This document shows, piece after piece, positions 25,609 through 38,900 of a stretch of 64,000 nt of DNA. Position numbers and translations under genes: made by a program. The first letter of the stretch is position 1; the number at the start of each line of letters is the position of its first letter. The DNA comes from Warburgia ugandensis (Eukaryota; Streptophyta; Magnoliopsida; Canellales; Canellaceae). Under the pieces are notes generated by a model. That model was not told where the DNA came from. It ran no database searches and saw only the letters and a list, made by a program, of their open reading frames with translations. The DNA lies in contig CP141128.1 in the NCBI GenBank assembly GCA_035236585.1, positions 30,424,684-30,488,683 on the forward strand, given 5' to 3'.

Positions 25609-28600
25609 TGTGACATCCTGGGTTTTTGAAACACATTTTATAATACATTTGTTCAAAGGAAGGGCCCTTAAATGTGTAAAAAAAAAATAATTTCGCAAAC
25701 AATGCAATGGAAATTCTTTTCATTTAAATTCATTTTGAACAAAACCCAAGTCTCACTGGAAGATATATAATACACATAGCCATTTCCTACAAAATAAATT
25801 TTTATTAAATACTAGAATTCATCCAGTGGTTCACCCTTACACAGCTCTGTATTAGGTTACAACCCGTTGTCCAAAATTACATAATCCAAAATTCAAACCT
25901 CACCTTACATTAAAAACACTCAATACAATACACTCTCAAATAAGGAAAAATTACATATCTTCAAATACATACTCTGATTTTCTTATTTTCTTCAAATCTT
26001 CTACTGTCTTGCTTTTAGATCTTCAAGCTTTAATCCCTTAAGTCCTTTATGGCCTTGAGCTTCTTTCCCACCTTCTCTGTGCCTGAGGTATTGTAAACAT
26101 GGAAACATGTACAATACCTCAACAAGCTATGCTTGGTAGGGGATACAAAAATATAATATATCAATATAAGGATACTTACCTCAGTCATTAAGCCCTCATG
26201 AGTCATATCATTCTCATATATAGAGGATATACATTATTTATGTAGTACATGACAAATTAGTTAATATATTAAAGATTACTCAAAACTTGTTCCTTCCCCT
26301 GGCTATACATCCACTTAGGAGAGTAATACCTAGCCAATTCACATATAGGGGTTTTCATTCTAGGAACTCATATAATAGCATATCATTATGCCATGACATC
26401 ATACTATGCCTATAATATGTGCATCATAATGAAAAATACCTTAGGACTACTATGCTCACAGTCTCGATCCGTACAGCGCGCCCAGATAACTGTATAATCC
26501 TCCACTGATACCAACTGTGGAATAATCAATCCATGTCCTCATGGGGTGGACCATAGCTGTTAGAGTGAGGCCTTCCCATTATTGCCCCACCCAACATTTA
26601 GCCTCTCTTTAGGCATGGTATCCATCATATAAATTTCAAGAAGTGGTTGGCCAAACCCTCATAACTTCCCTAGCATAGCATCCTCAGTCTCTATCTCTGT
26701 GTAAAATAAAATTCAACAGCCTCCATACTTGTATGGAAAATACTTTGTACATATCAAACGATGTGTCTGTTTAACTAAGGCTGGAATATTATACATACCC
26801 TATTCTTAGGGTTTCCTTAATCTTCATATCTCCGTAGTTTCACCTCATTAGACTTGATCATTAAATTAGATCAAGTGGATTAGATTATGAGGTTAGATCT
26901 CTTTGTTTGATCATTTGGTTAGATCACATGTTTTGGATCACTTATTTGGATGTTTTGGATCCCTTGATTTGATCATATGTTTTGGATCCCTTAATTGAAT
27001 CATATGTTTTGGATCCCTTAATTGGATCATATGTTTTGAATCATAAGTTTTGGACCACTTGTTTGGATCATGACTATGTTAAGGTACTAAGCATACTTCT
27101 ACAATGAAGGTCTATAATTTTCGACAAATAATCATGTATGTCTACACATGAATCTCTAATATATCTTTGTATATCCACCTACCTCAAAGTAGTATCGGGT
27201 CTTGAATCAAGTTTGATCAAGGTTTTGGGTTCTCTATCTATGTTCTTCTATATATACACACTATACATACACAATATAATACTTCATTAGTATTCTTATT
27301 GTTCTTAATCATTCAAGATCCTGTGGATCTTGTTTGATCATCCTTATCTTGATTACCATTTTTATTAAGGTTAGATGATTTACTATCCTTTTATGCTCTT
27401 TATTATTATTACTTAACCATTTAATGTTTTAATGGTTGAGGGTAGTTTATTTCATTCTAAGTCTATATTGCTCCTCTTATGTCAAATTGGCTAAGGCTTA
27501 CTAGTTGAATGGTTGAACACAAAATGGCTACTTCAATCCTCATGTAAGGAGGCGTTTAGACCTCACGAATGTCAACGGAAGGTGGGGGGAGAGCATGGCT
27601 CTATTAGATAACCCCCTTAACCATTATGTTCATCATTCACTAGCTTGACCCTAACTCAACCTTTCATAAGGTTCCTATGAGTATTTAACCCTAAGTATTC
27701 TTTCTAATTGATTTTAATTAAATCCATGAATTAAAATGTCATTCATGAAGATTTATTATTCTCCTAAGTTGGACCAAGGGATTTATATTCCCTATATTAT
27801 CCTACTAACTATGGTCCTTACTATCATAAAGTCTATGTCATGTCTTTTCCTTCTAATTTCATTTAATTACAATTTCAATGAAATTTCCATTACTTAAGCA
27901 TTAAAGCATAAATTTAAAGAATAACTAAACAATTAAATAATCAATTTTATAAGTAACTCAACTAAGAAATGAAAGACAATAATGTTCAATAATTCAAATA
28001 GCAATCTAACATGCTATCATGATCCAAGGGTCTTAATTGATCCATAATCAATTTTCATTTCTTTAGGGTTTAGATCTTGATCCTTCATTTTATTTTAGAT
28101 TCAATATTTTATATTGATGTAAATTAATTATTAAATCATTAATTTATCTTATCCATTGATTTGATCTTCCTTGATCTACCCGATCAAGGAGATCTTAAGT
28201 TATCTTATAACATTTAAGGGCATAGATCTTGATGTAGCCCAAATCCTCATCATCCATTCATTAAATCCCTATGATCTTATCTCAAGATCTTAAGATTTCA
28301 GCCCGTTTTAAGGGCTGAATTTCACCTTACTGGTTGGGATTCATTTTACTGATCTAGAGACATATAATTTCTACTGTGAACATAATCCTAGAGTTTTAGG
28401 GGGTCTATAAAGACATCCATCAGTTCAGATTTGTCTTTTAAACTCATCTGGTCCATGATCTAAGATCATGGGTACTGATTTTACTAAATAACTTATGTAA
28501 ATACAAATTAAAACATGGATCTAATAAGTTCAGTACATTCTAAACACTACAAGGAGTCCATAGCATTTTTTAGATATAAAATCAGAGCTATATCAAGCTC

Positions 28601-30053
28601 TGAATTGAAGAAATAAGATTTTCAGTTAATAGAATGGGCGGCCTAGATCAGATCTAGGTTACAGGTATGGGGCGACCCGCATCCCACGCCTGTTACCTTC
28701 TATCTTGGGTGGTTGGGCAGAGATGACCGGCTACAAGCGAGACGGTCTAATTAGAACCGTCGGATCGCCTGTGGCTGGATCTCTTCCACCCATCTCCTAA
28801 TAAGGCCTAGATTTCATCTCCTGGGGTTTTGGGAGCCCAAGAAATCATTCAATAGCTCAGAAGATTCATCTGAGCCATCTGTGATGAGATCTCCACCACC
28901 CAAGCCGAATCCATCGTCTTCGACGGATCTACGGCTAGGGAGACTTCCTGATGGCCAGAAAACTAGACTACCCTAGTGGAAATGAAAGAGGGGTGCAAGT
29001 GCACCTACCTAGAAGAAGATATTCTGGATATTTGACAAAAAAACTAGAAAATCCACTCCTGGTAAGATAGGTCGCCAGAGCTTCAGTTTTCTTGTGATTT
29101 CTCCACAAACACTCCACTGATTATTGTAAACTCAAAGGGGTTTTATAGATACTAATATTCTCCAACTATCCAATGGTAAAGATTCTATTTCAATGGCTAG
29201 AAATGAACGTTTAATTCAAAAATAGTAACAGGGTGAAAACCCTTCTCATAGGGGATGATGTGTCTGTGGACGCTCCCGATATCCAGAAGAGGAATATTCC
29301 TCCTAGTGCGTCGGTGGATGCTCTAATAGGAGAAATAAAATGTAGGGAAAGGGAGGAGAATAGATGAACAAGGGGGAGGAATTTTGGGCTGAGATTTTGG
29401 TAGAGTCTAGGGAACTTTGTGGTTGATTTTTGGAATATTTTTGGGAATTTTTTTGATGTCTATTTATAGGGTTTTTGAGTGTTTTTCATCATGACACCTA
29501 ATACTTATGTTTTTTTCTTTTTAATATTTAATATTTATTTGATTCCCACTACCACCTCCTTCTCCACTAGTTGGTGGTAGTGGTTTGACCTATGATTGCA
29601 TGTGGTCTGGTCATTGGATTCCATTTTGGGTCCTTTGTGGGCCTCGTGTGGGCCCCACTTGTGTAAAAAGACCATTTTCCCCTTCATGTATTAAATTTTG
29701 AGTTTACTCCTACGAACTCGGAATTGACTATACTTAGTGACATTGGACTCATATTTTTTACTACATTCCAAATTTGATGTCTTAGACCTAGGCTAGGGTA
29801 AAATTATCATTTTACCCTTTTGTTCTTAAAATGGAGAAAATAAAGGTTTTTCACTTCGAATTCAGAATGCATTGTGCTTACAGTCATTCTGAAAGGTTCA
29901 TGGGATATGATTTCACTTATGCATGTCTTTACCCCTTATTTCTACTTCTGTAAGAAGTACGTTTTTGCTAAGCCTAATATTCCAGCTGATTTTTCCTTGA
30001 AATCTTCAATTTCACTATTATATTTTTATTACAAAAAAATTAGGGGTGTTACA
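25609..30053 (+). mobile_element. Solo LTR2, nested in the LINE
   Basis: A 4445 bp insertion starting TGTGACATCCTGGG and ending GGGGTGTTACA. It is flanked by the perfect 5 bp repeat GATTT (25604-25608 and 30054-30058). TG...CA ends, a 5 bp target duplication and no coding core indicate a solo LTR. It shares landmarks with the other LTRs here: a 'gaggtattgtaaac...caatacctcaacaag' segment near 26085 and 'cctagcatagcatcc' near 26688. It is clearly a different subfamily from LTR1 and LTR5. A minisatellite is present at about 26925-27070. Possible TATA-like strings near 29138 and 29462 are not proof of a promoter. A small open frame at 29874-30110 spans the LTR end and the LINE and is not a gene. 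Confidence 0.9.
26925..27070 (+). repeat. 27 bp minisatellite in LTR2
   Basis: At least three consecutive units of 27 bp beginning TTTTGGATCCCTT and ending GATCATATG, with degenerate units on both sides. It lies in the first half of LTR2 and is not seen in the other four LTRs. It shares GGATC and GATC words with the host satellite, but the period and full motif differ. Confidence 0.8.
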
Positions 30054-30462
30054 GATTTTGATTTTGTTACTTTTTTCCTACATGCAAATGAATATGTATT
30101 TGCATATTAGTTTATAAGTAAGAAGAGAAGATAATGAAAATCATCTCTAGCTTCTTTAAAGTATGGCAACCCTATCATGACATGAATAGAAAATTAACAT
30201 TCCCTCAAGCTAGGTCATCCCCCATAAGTGATACATTGCATCAGATCTCAGGTGCAATGAAAAATGGGCAAGGGTTGCTAGGGTGTTCCCTACGAAAGTA
30301 ACATGCTACATTAGATCCTAGGTGTGGTGAAAAATGTGCAAGGGCTACTAGAGCGTCGCCTTAGAAATGACACGTTGCATCAGAACCCAGGTGTAGTAAA
30401 GTGGGCATGGGCTCATGCGATGGAGGTCGAGAAGTGCATGGGTAAATAGGCTATCTCAAGAG
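30054..30462 (+). repeat. LINE 5' region with about 70 bp repeats
   Basis: Noncoding 5' part of the LINE after LTR2. From about 30236 it contains roughly two and a half tandem copies starting at 30236, 30304 and 30375. Each has a 'cagatctcaggtg...gtgaaaaatg.gcaagggct' pattern, then a CG-containing segment. Repeated upstream units of this kind are familiar from plant RTE elements and probably act as an internal promoter region. That role is inferred. Confidence 0.65.
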
Positions 30463-31159
30463 CATAAGATTCATATCACCACATGGAATATAGGGACATT
30501 GACAGTCAATAGTCTGGAGTTAGTAGATATGATGAAACATAGGAGAATCAACATTTCTTGTATCCAAGAAACCAAGTGGAAAGGAGTTAAAACTAGAGAA
30601 ATTGATAGGTATAAACTCTGATATGTAGGAAAGGATAATAACAAAAATGGGGTAGGAATAATAGTAGATAAAGAATTAAAGGATAAAGTTGTGGATGTTA
30701 AAAGAATCACTGATAGAATTATAATAATAGAACTTGTTCTAGGAGAGTAGATCATAAATGTTATAAGTGCATATGCATCACAAGTAGGGTTAGAAGATAT
30801 AATCAAGAAAGTTATAGATAGATATAGAGGGATTTATGCAAGAAATTTACAACACTGAGGGGATAGTTATAGGAGCAAACTTCAGTAGCCATATAGGAAA
30901 AGAAAAGGAAAGATATGATAGGATACATAGAGGGCATGGTATAGGAGAAAGAAATGAGATGGGGGAAACTATCCTCGATTTTGCTTTGGCATATAACCTT
31001 GCAATTGTAAATATATTCTTTAAGAAGAGGGACGAACACTTAATAACCATTAAAAGTGGACTCCATAAAAGCCAAATAGACTTTTTTCTTCTTAGGAACA
31101 CCAAAAGATTAATGTGTAAGGATTGTAAGGTGATACCTGGTGAGAGTTTAACCTCATAA
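30463..31159 (+). pseudogene. RTE LINE endonuclease domain, degenerate
   Basis: Encodes the N-terminal apurinic/apyrimidinic-type endonuclease that nicks target DNA for target-primed reverse transcription. The frame at 30463-30620 contains TTWNIGTLT and IQETKW, the start of the fold. After a stop it resumes with GVGIIVDKEL and ISAYASQVGL. A deletion and frameshift near 30835 lead into a frame at 30836-31159 with ERNEMG, LDFALAYNLAIVN and SQIDFFL. At 30872-30898 the motif reads GANFSSHIG where RTE proteins have G-D-F/L-N-G. The catalytic Asp and Asn are thus both replaced. SQID is retained. Several stops plus the missing residues show an inactive domain. Confidence 0.85.
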
Positions 31160-31749
31160 TGTAGGTTAATGGTTATGGATATCTATATTAAAATATGGAA
31201 GAAAGGAAATAAACTTAATAGGTATCTAAAATCTAAGTGGTGGAACTTCAAAGAAGAGAAAATAAACTCATCACAAATAAGTTGATGGTAGAAGGAAATT
31301 GAAACTATGAAATAGAAGTAAACACCATATGGACTAATATGGTTGAGTCCAATAAGAAAGTGGCAAAAGATGTCTTAGGAGTATCTACAGGTAAAAGACA
31401 ATTAATAAAGGAAACATGGTGGTGGAGTGAAATAGTGTAAAAAGTTATTAAAGAAAAATAGATGTATTTTAAAGCATAGAAGAAGATTAGAAACAATGAA
31501 AACTATGAATAGTATAAGATTGTTAAAAAGGTTGCTAAGATAATAGTAAGTGAGGCTAAACCTAAAGGCATATGATGATCTCTATAGTAGACTAGGATCA
31601 AGAGAATGTCAGAAAGATGTGTTTAAACTTGCAAAAATAAGAGAATAGAAGGGTAAGGACTTAGACCTTGTTAGGTGCATTAGAAGTGATGATCAAAGGG
31701 TACAAGTCAAAGATTAGGAGATCAAACAAAGGTAGAAAACTTACTTTAA
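31160..31749 (+). pseudogene. RTE LINE linker between endonuclease and RT
   Basis: Continuation of the LINE coding region with frequent stops and frame changes. Recognisable fragments include a KSKWWN-like string near 31220-31250 and an AKDVLGVSTGKR-like string near 31365-31400. No single frame stays open. It contributes no separate gene. Confidence 0.6.
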
Positions 31750-32580
31750 AAATTTGTTGAATGACAATGGCTTTGAGAATATAGGGATTGAAAATACTGT
31801 AAACCTAAATAACATTGGACATAATAAATATGAATGTAGGATTATAATACTTGAAGTAAAAGAGGCATTGAAAAAGATAAAATTAGGAAAGGCCATGGGG
31901 CTCAACGGTATACCAATAGAGATTTGGAAGCATATGGGAGATACTGGAGTAGTTTGGTTGACCAAGTTGTTTAATAAGATTATAAAATAAAATAAAAATG
32001 TTGGATGAATGGAGGAAAATATCTATTGTACCAATTTATGAGAATAAAGGAGATACATAGAGCTACATTAATTATTGGGTGATCAAACTTATAAGCAATA
32101 ATATTATGAAGCTTTTTGAAAGAGTGATTGAGAAGAGGTTACAGCATGAGACAAGTGTATTGGAGAACCAGTTTGGTTTCATGCCTGGGAGGTCTACCAT
32201 AAAACTATTTTCTTACTAAGATAATTGATAGAGAAAGATAGGGCGAGGAGGATAGACCTCCACATGGTCTTTATTAACATGGAGAAAGCTTATGATAGAG
32301 TCCATAGAGAGTTAATATGGAGGGTGTTGTGTGAGAAAGGAGTCTTATGAGAGTATATAGACATAATTAAAGATATGCATGAGGGTGTGGTAACAAATGT
32401 TGAAACCGCTATCGGCATTGAACCCATACCTTTCACTTTGGTTATGGATGAGTTAACAAAACATCTACACGAGAAGATTCCAAGGTGCATACTATTTGCA
32501 GATGATATAGTCTTAATTGATGAGACAAGGTAGGCCATAAAGAAAAAAGGTAGAGGTATAGAGAGAAGCATTAGAATATA
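31750..32580 (+). pseudogene. RTE LINE reverse transcriptase, internally deleted
   Basis: Reverse transcriptase domain in pieces: GKAMGLNGIPIEIWKHMG (about 31888-31941), then EWRKISIVPIYENKGD after a frameshift near 31990. These are followed by ENQFGFMPGRST (about 32164-32200), MEKAYDRVHRELIWRVL (about 32279-32330) and the catalytic box FADD at 32495-32506. The stretch between EGVVTNVE and LVMDELTK is shortened. The usual segment with the conserved glutamine-glycine motif is absent. The protein would have copied LINE RNA at the nicked target. Deletion, stops and frameshifts make it non-functional although FADD survives. Confidence 0.87.
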
Positions 32581-32599
32581 GATAATTTAAAATTAGCTG

Positions 32600-33268
32600 A
32601 ATTAAGACAAAATATATGGAATGCAATTGTAGCAAGGAGAGGAGTAGGAGAGGAACACCAATTAAGATTGATAACCAAGAAGTCCTTGTAAAAGACCACT
32701 TTCGGTACTTAGGATCAATGCTCCATGATAGTGGAGAGATTAAGAGGGAGGTTATCCAGAGAATCCATGCAAGTTGGAACAAATGGAGATGCTCATCTGG
32801 AGTTTTGTGTGATTAGTGGGTGCTACTCAAACTAAAAGAAAAAATCTATAGGATGGCCATAAAGCTGGCCATGCTCAATGGATTTGAGTGTTGGGTAGTT
32901 AAGGAACATCATGTTCATAGGATAAGTGTTGTAGAAATGATGATGTTGAGATGGATAAGTGGCACGACATGAAAGGATAGAATTAGGAATGAAAACATTA
33001 GAGGAAACTTAGGGGTAGCACAAATAGGTAACAAGATGAGAGAGATTAAACTTAGATGGTTTGGACATGTCCAAAGGAGACCAAAAGAGGCACTGGTTAG
33101 AAGGAGTGAGGCAATGCAAGTAGAAGGTTCTAAAAGGGCAAGAGGAAGGCCAAAAGAACATGGATAGAAGTGGTGAGAAAGGATTTAAAAACTTAGGGAC
33201 TAAATGAAGCCATGATACTTAATAGAGGAAAATGGAGGAATAAGATTCATGTGGTCATACCCTAATTG
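32600..33268 (+). pseudogene. RTE LINE C-terminal region
   Basis: Encodes the part downstream of the RT core found in plant RTE proteins. Recognisable strings are DHFRYLGSMLHDSGEIKREV (about 32690-32750), then after stops KLAMLNGFECWVVKEHH, LRWFGHVQRRP (about 33052-33085) and a GRPKRTWIEV-like string near 33140-33175 across a one-base shift. The frame ends just before the element's terminal GATGATG tail. It is disrupted by several stops. Confidence 0.85.
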
Positions 33269-33290
33269 GTATAAGGTCTTGATGATGATG

Positions 33291-35978
33291 GCCACATCTC
33301 ATGGATTCAACCCTTTATTTTTTCCCATCATTGGATATTGTTAATTGGTCCACTAATTTTAGTCAAATCATCCAATCTCATTGATTCAAACAATGATCAC
33401 TACTAGACATCAAATCTTATCGATCCAGCTTTCAAATTTTGCAAATTCTAGAATTCCATTGACTTCAATTTGAGGTGACTCTTTTTCAAATTCAAAGAAT
33501 AGAAGATGATTCTTTCTCAAATAAGAAAACTTGGACACAATCTTTCTTCAACTTTCTAGAATCAAAGATTTTTCCTTCTCAAACCAGATAAGAACAGAGA
33601 TGATCTTCAATTAAAACCCAAGAGTCAAGTTGACCCTTTCTCAAATTTAAAAGAACGAAGCAATGTTTCACCAAAATCATTGGATCTTGTTGATCTAATC
33701 CTCCATCTTCATCAAATCATGCAATCTCATCAATCCAACCATTTATTTTAATCATCATCATATCTCGTCAATCTAAGCATCAATATATATCAAATCATAG
33801 AATCAAGTTTGCTTTTCAAAACATCACTTTATCACGTCCTTCCAAAACTCAATTGTCTTCAAATTATAGGATCTCATCAATTTGATGGATGAAAATCTTT
33901 AAATCTTTAATCTCATTGTTCTACTTTAATATTTTCATCAAATTAACAAATCTCATTGGTTTAACTATTAATTTAAATCAAATCATCCGATCTTATTATT
34001 CGTATTGTTAATTTTCATCAAAAGATCAAGTTTATCCATCCTTTAATTTTCATTGGATTTCATCAATTCAATCATTGATTTTCATGAAATCATCAGATAT
34101 TGTTGATCCAACCACCAATTTTCTTTGAATCATTAGATCTTGTCAATACATCTGTTGATTTACACTAAAGAATTTTATAACATTAATCTGAAGTATGATT
34201 TTTATCATCTTATCTCATCAATCCAACCAATGGTTTTTAAAAAAATCTGCTGATCTCATCCACCTGTCTACCAATTTTTGTCAATTTATCGGATGTCATT
34301 ATTCCTATAATTTTTTTAAAATTGTATGATAATTCATTGTGATTAAATCACTAGATATTGTCAATCCAACCATAAATTTCATCAAATCAATGAATCTCAC
34401 TTATTTGGCCTTTGTGTTTCTTCAAATTATTTGGTCTTACCAAATTGGTAGTCAATTTTCATTAAATCATTTAATGTCATTAATTTGACTATTGATTTTT
34501 ATCAAATCATTGCATCTCGTCAATCTAAATATTTCTTATCATAAAACCGTTAGATCTCACTACTATGATAGTATATTAAATCAAATCATTGGATCTCGTT
34601 GAATTGACCATCAATTTTAGTCCAATCAGTGGGTCTTATACTGAATGGTTTTCATCCAATCATTTAGATCTCTTTGGTACAAAGCTTGATTTTTATCAAA
34701 TCATCAAATCTCGTCAATTTAATGGTTGATTTTTGTCAAATTCTCATATCTCGTCAAACTAACCAATAATCTTCATCAAATCATTGGATCCCATTGATCC
34801 AACCATTGATTTTATAGATGATCAGGTCCCATCCACCTGACAATCAATTTTCATCAAATTATCATATCTCATCAACTTGATAATTGATTTATAGAAAAAA
34901 ATAAAAGATCTTATTGGTCTAAAGCTTGTTTTTCATGAAATCACTAGATCTCATTAATCTGCCCATTAAATTTTATCAAATTACAAATCATTAGATATCA
35001 TTGATCAAGTTCTATCACATTATTAGATCTCGTAGACCAAATAATTCATTTTTATCAAATCATCGAATATTGCAATTTAAACATGGTTTTAATGAAAACA
35101 TAGGATTTCCTCAATCCAATTGTCAATTATCTTGTATCATTAAATCTCGTCAATCTAACCATTGATTTTCATAAAATATTTGAATCTCATCGATCAACCC
35201 TAAATTTTTGCCAAATGAACAAATCTAACTAGTCCAACCCTTGATTTTTATCAATTCATCGAATCTCACCAATCCCACATTTTCTATTCATCAAATCACA
35301 GTATTTCAATTAACTAACCGTTGAATTCATTAAATCATTGGCCTGAAGAATTTCCCAGTAGTTTTCTTCAAATCATTGCATCTTAGTAATCCAATGCTTG
35401 ATTTTCGGTAAATTGCTAATTGTCATTTATTTGGCCATATATTTTCATCAAATCTCTTAGATCCAACTATTGATTTATTCAAATCTCTATATAATGTCCA
35501 CCTTAATTTTTATCAAATTATTAGATCTTATTGATCTGATCATTACTTTCACGTAATCACTGGCTGTCATAACTAACCTTTAAGTTTCATCAAATCATTA
35601 GAACTTGTCAATCCAACCCTTGATTTTCATTTGATCATTAAATACATCAATTGAGCATCAATTTACATCAAATTATCTTTGTCTCAATGATCCGACTACT
35701 GATTTTAATCAAATTATAGGAGTTTAACTATCAAAATATCCATTCTCATCATGTCAGTAGATTTCTTTCATCTCACACTTGAATTTATTCAAAACATCAA
35801 GAATCATCTATCCGATAATCAACTTACATTAAGTCGTCATATCTCATTAACTTGAAATTTGATTTTGATGAAATTAGTGGATCACATAAATCCAATTGTT
35901 GATTTTCATCAATGTATTGGATCTTGTCCATCCAACGATAAACTTTCAACAAATTATAGGTCTCATTGATGATCATTG
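33291..35978 (+). repeat. Satellite block 3
   Basis: The same 40 bp satellite, plus orientation, diverged. A second-monomer module is at about 33430-33670 and a weak phase marker near 34027. The longer-unit segment is present at about 34870-35930. The block ends exactly at the 5' end of LTR3. No gene is visible. Confidence 0.9.
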
Positions 35979-38900
35979 TGTGACACCCCTAGTTTTTCAC
36001 AACAATATAATAACAATTTTTAAAATGTGTCGGGATCCCTGTTTTAAAACTTCAAATTTTAAATCAACCAAAAACAAAAACGCAGATGGAAAGCATTTCT
36101 TTCAAAATCTCAAGAGTCTTAAAACCACAAAATCATAGGTTTAATGGTAAAATGATATCCCCATTTCTACCAAAAATCTGATAGAGTCTCCTCCATATTT
36201 TGGACCATCACATATAACACATGCAATACCACAACCATCTAATAAATACAATGACATAACATGGCACTTAGGAGACTCAGTCTCCATGCCCATCCATCCA
36301 AATCAATTATAATACTCGATAAAAACATATACACCAATGATGGTTAAGAATGTCAAGATATGACAACATTGCCTAGGGTCTGTCCATACAAAGCTATCAC
36401 ATCCAACACAAATACATATCCTCACATCCAGGTCACAAAATAAATCATACTGAAGTATATTCCATAAGCCACAACCAAAGTAAGGTTTGAATAAGCCTTA
36501 TAGTTTATGAAATATCATTTATACATTGCTGGAAGCTGCCATTGACTCTGCCTGCTCTATGTGCATGTCAAACCTGCTGCTAGTCTTTGTATCTGAGGCA
36601 TTGCAAACCAAAGTAATGCCTCAACAAGCCATTGCTTGTGTAGGTGACTACATTTAATATCAATTTTAAGCATATGCAGTATGATGTATAAAGATCTAAG
36701 TTTCTGATAAAGTTCATAGATATGAATCATTTATATAAAAAGTCGAATCATCATATAATAAGAACAAAACAATGCATGAATAATACTGCATCATAATCAC
36801 TTACAAAAGCTAATGAGGATATGGTTTTGAGCATAAATATCAAAATATAATATCCAAATACCACAGCAAGCATAACAATGATTGGTAAAGCCAATTTCAA
36901 TCAAATCCATCATAATAAGGCATGAATACATATCATAAATAACAGAGCATGCAAGTCAACTATGTCCCTCTAGCGTCCCACTACACTCTCATATCTGGTC
37001 ATGAGTACTTATACTAACTCTTTGAGTCTCTCACCTATAGCTCGCCCATGAGGTAGCTCCCCCAACCCGTAGGCCTACCCACATTTGGCTGCTCATATAG
37101 GCTTCACCTTGAGTATGAGTCATCACGTTGTGTGTCCCTTTGGATATAACCATCCAGATATGTTTGTAACTATATGAGCATACAGAATAAGTGAAGAGAT
37201 TGCTATGCTGCAGTGGCAACCACTCTGGGGTATCAACCACTGCTGGCTCTAGAATGTGAGACTCCAACGCTTGTCCGCATGAGTGGGACCAGGACTGTAG
37301 CATGGACTACCCATGATACCACTCCCTACGGTGTTTGTCATCTATTGGACAGGTATTTATTATAATCACCATAAGTCAGAGGGTGAGTGGCCAACCTTAC
37401 AACCCTCCTAGCATAGCATCCATAGGGCAAAAATACCCATCATAAATCAACAAAATCACAAAATCAAGTCAATGGAGTATTTTAATGTATCAAAATCATG
37501 CATTGAAAATCAATGTATAATATCCTCAAATAATCCAATTGCATCATAGAACATATTAAGAAATAGTGTATACATCATGTACATCAACAAAAGTAATGTA
37601 CACATTAGCAATACATGTTGAAAAGTAATCTCAGAGAATCATGGGTTGTTATACAAATCCCTACATCAAACTATCCATGTGGATAAAGCCATCTAGGAAT
37701 TGATCATGATTTATAAAATCATAGAATAATGAATGTAGTCACCTACCTTAGATGAAATACCACTCGTCTGTATCTCCCAAATTAGTCGAATTCCAACTTT
37801 AGCATAGTTTGCCACAGTTCCATCACAAGGATACATCACATCCAGGTCATACTTAGAATCCAACTCATCCAACTTGGATTCTTAATTAAATAACATTATA
37901 GTTTCATATTCCAATATATCATGTTCAAGACAATCTAATGATTCCCAGCCACAGAATCTCAAGGTGGGGCCCGCCCCAATAGGTTGATATTTCAAATCAT
38001 ACTAAATCAAGCCCACTTATAACCATTTAGTCCTTCTTCTTAATTATATCATTGCATATTTCAGAGTGACTAGGTTCATATCATATCAAACTTAAGTAAT
38101 TTATCATTTAAATAAACTAATCGGGCATTATTATATGAATTTCATGTTCAATCTTTGTCTAATCATAGTCAAATTAACCCACCAAATGGTTAAGATAGTA
38201 ATCTTATCTTGTACCAATCAATTTGAATAACATCCAACTGTTTGCTTGGTCAGATTGTCCATCGATTGCCTCAACTATGCCCAATTTTAGATATCCATGC
38301 TGATTTAGTTACAATTCTTCACCTAATAGCTCGAGATCAAGGAATAGAAGGATAATTTTATTCATATAATGTAAATGATTCATTTGAACGGAATTGATCA
38401 TCAAACTCATTCCAATTCCAAACCAAAATCATTGATCAATCTCAGCCATTGATCAAGATTGGCTAGATCATCTCACCAATGTCCCAGTTCCACAATATCT
38501 CACATGGATCTTTGTAAGAGATTGTTTCCATGCCTAGAACCCATGACCTTAAGGTTATGTGATGACAACTTTGTCATTGGGCCAAGGCTGCCATTCAAAT
38601 GATTTTGGTTGATTTGTATAATACAAATCCCAATTAAAATCATTTTAACCATGCTTTAATAATCTGATTAGCTACGATGATAATCTTGCCGTTAAATTTT
38701 GCAAATCAACAGTTAGATGATCAATTGGAGCTAAAATTCACATTAATCTAAAATTTTAAATTGATTGAATAAATGATCTATTTAGATGCAAATTTAAGGG
38801 TATTATAGCTAAAATTGAACACTCAACATATCACCCAAATAGCATTTTGCTAGTCTCAAGCAAAACTAATGAAAAACCATTTTATTAAAAGTAATACAAA

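Larger units (their letters stand above)
25555..33290 (+). mobile_element. Degenerate RTE-clade LINE, split by LTR2
   Basis: The LINE occupies 25555-25608 and 30054-33290, with solo LTR2 between. It starts 'ggaggagggtcttgggtcagg' directly after satellite. The 5' region carries about 70 bp repeats, then an endonuclease-reverse transcriptase frame, and it ends near 'ggtcttgatgatgatgg'. A short GATGATG-type tail instead of poly(A), the single endonuclease-RT protein and the WN-GTLT and QETKW motifs are typical of plant RTE elements. Without LTR2 the copy is about 3.3 kb. Many stops, frameshifts and internal deletions make it inactive. I could not identify a convincing target-site duplication. 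The 5' limit is inferred from where satellite stops. Confidence 0.85.
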
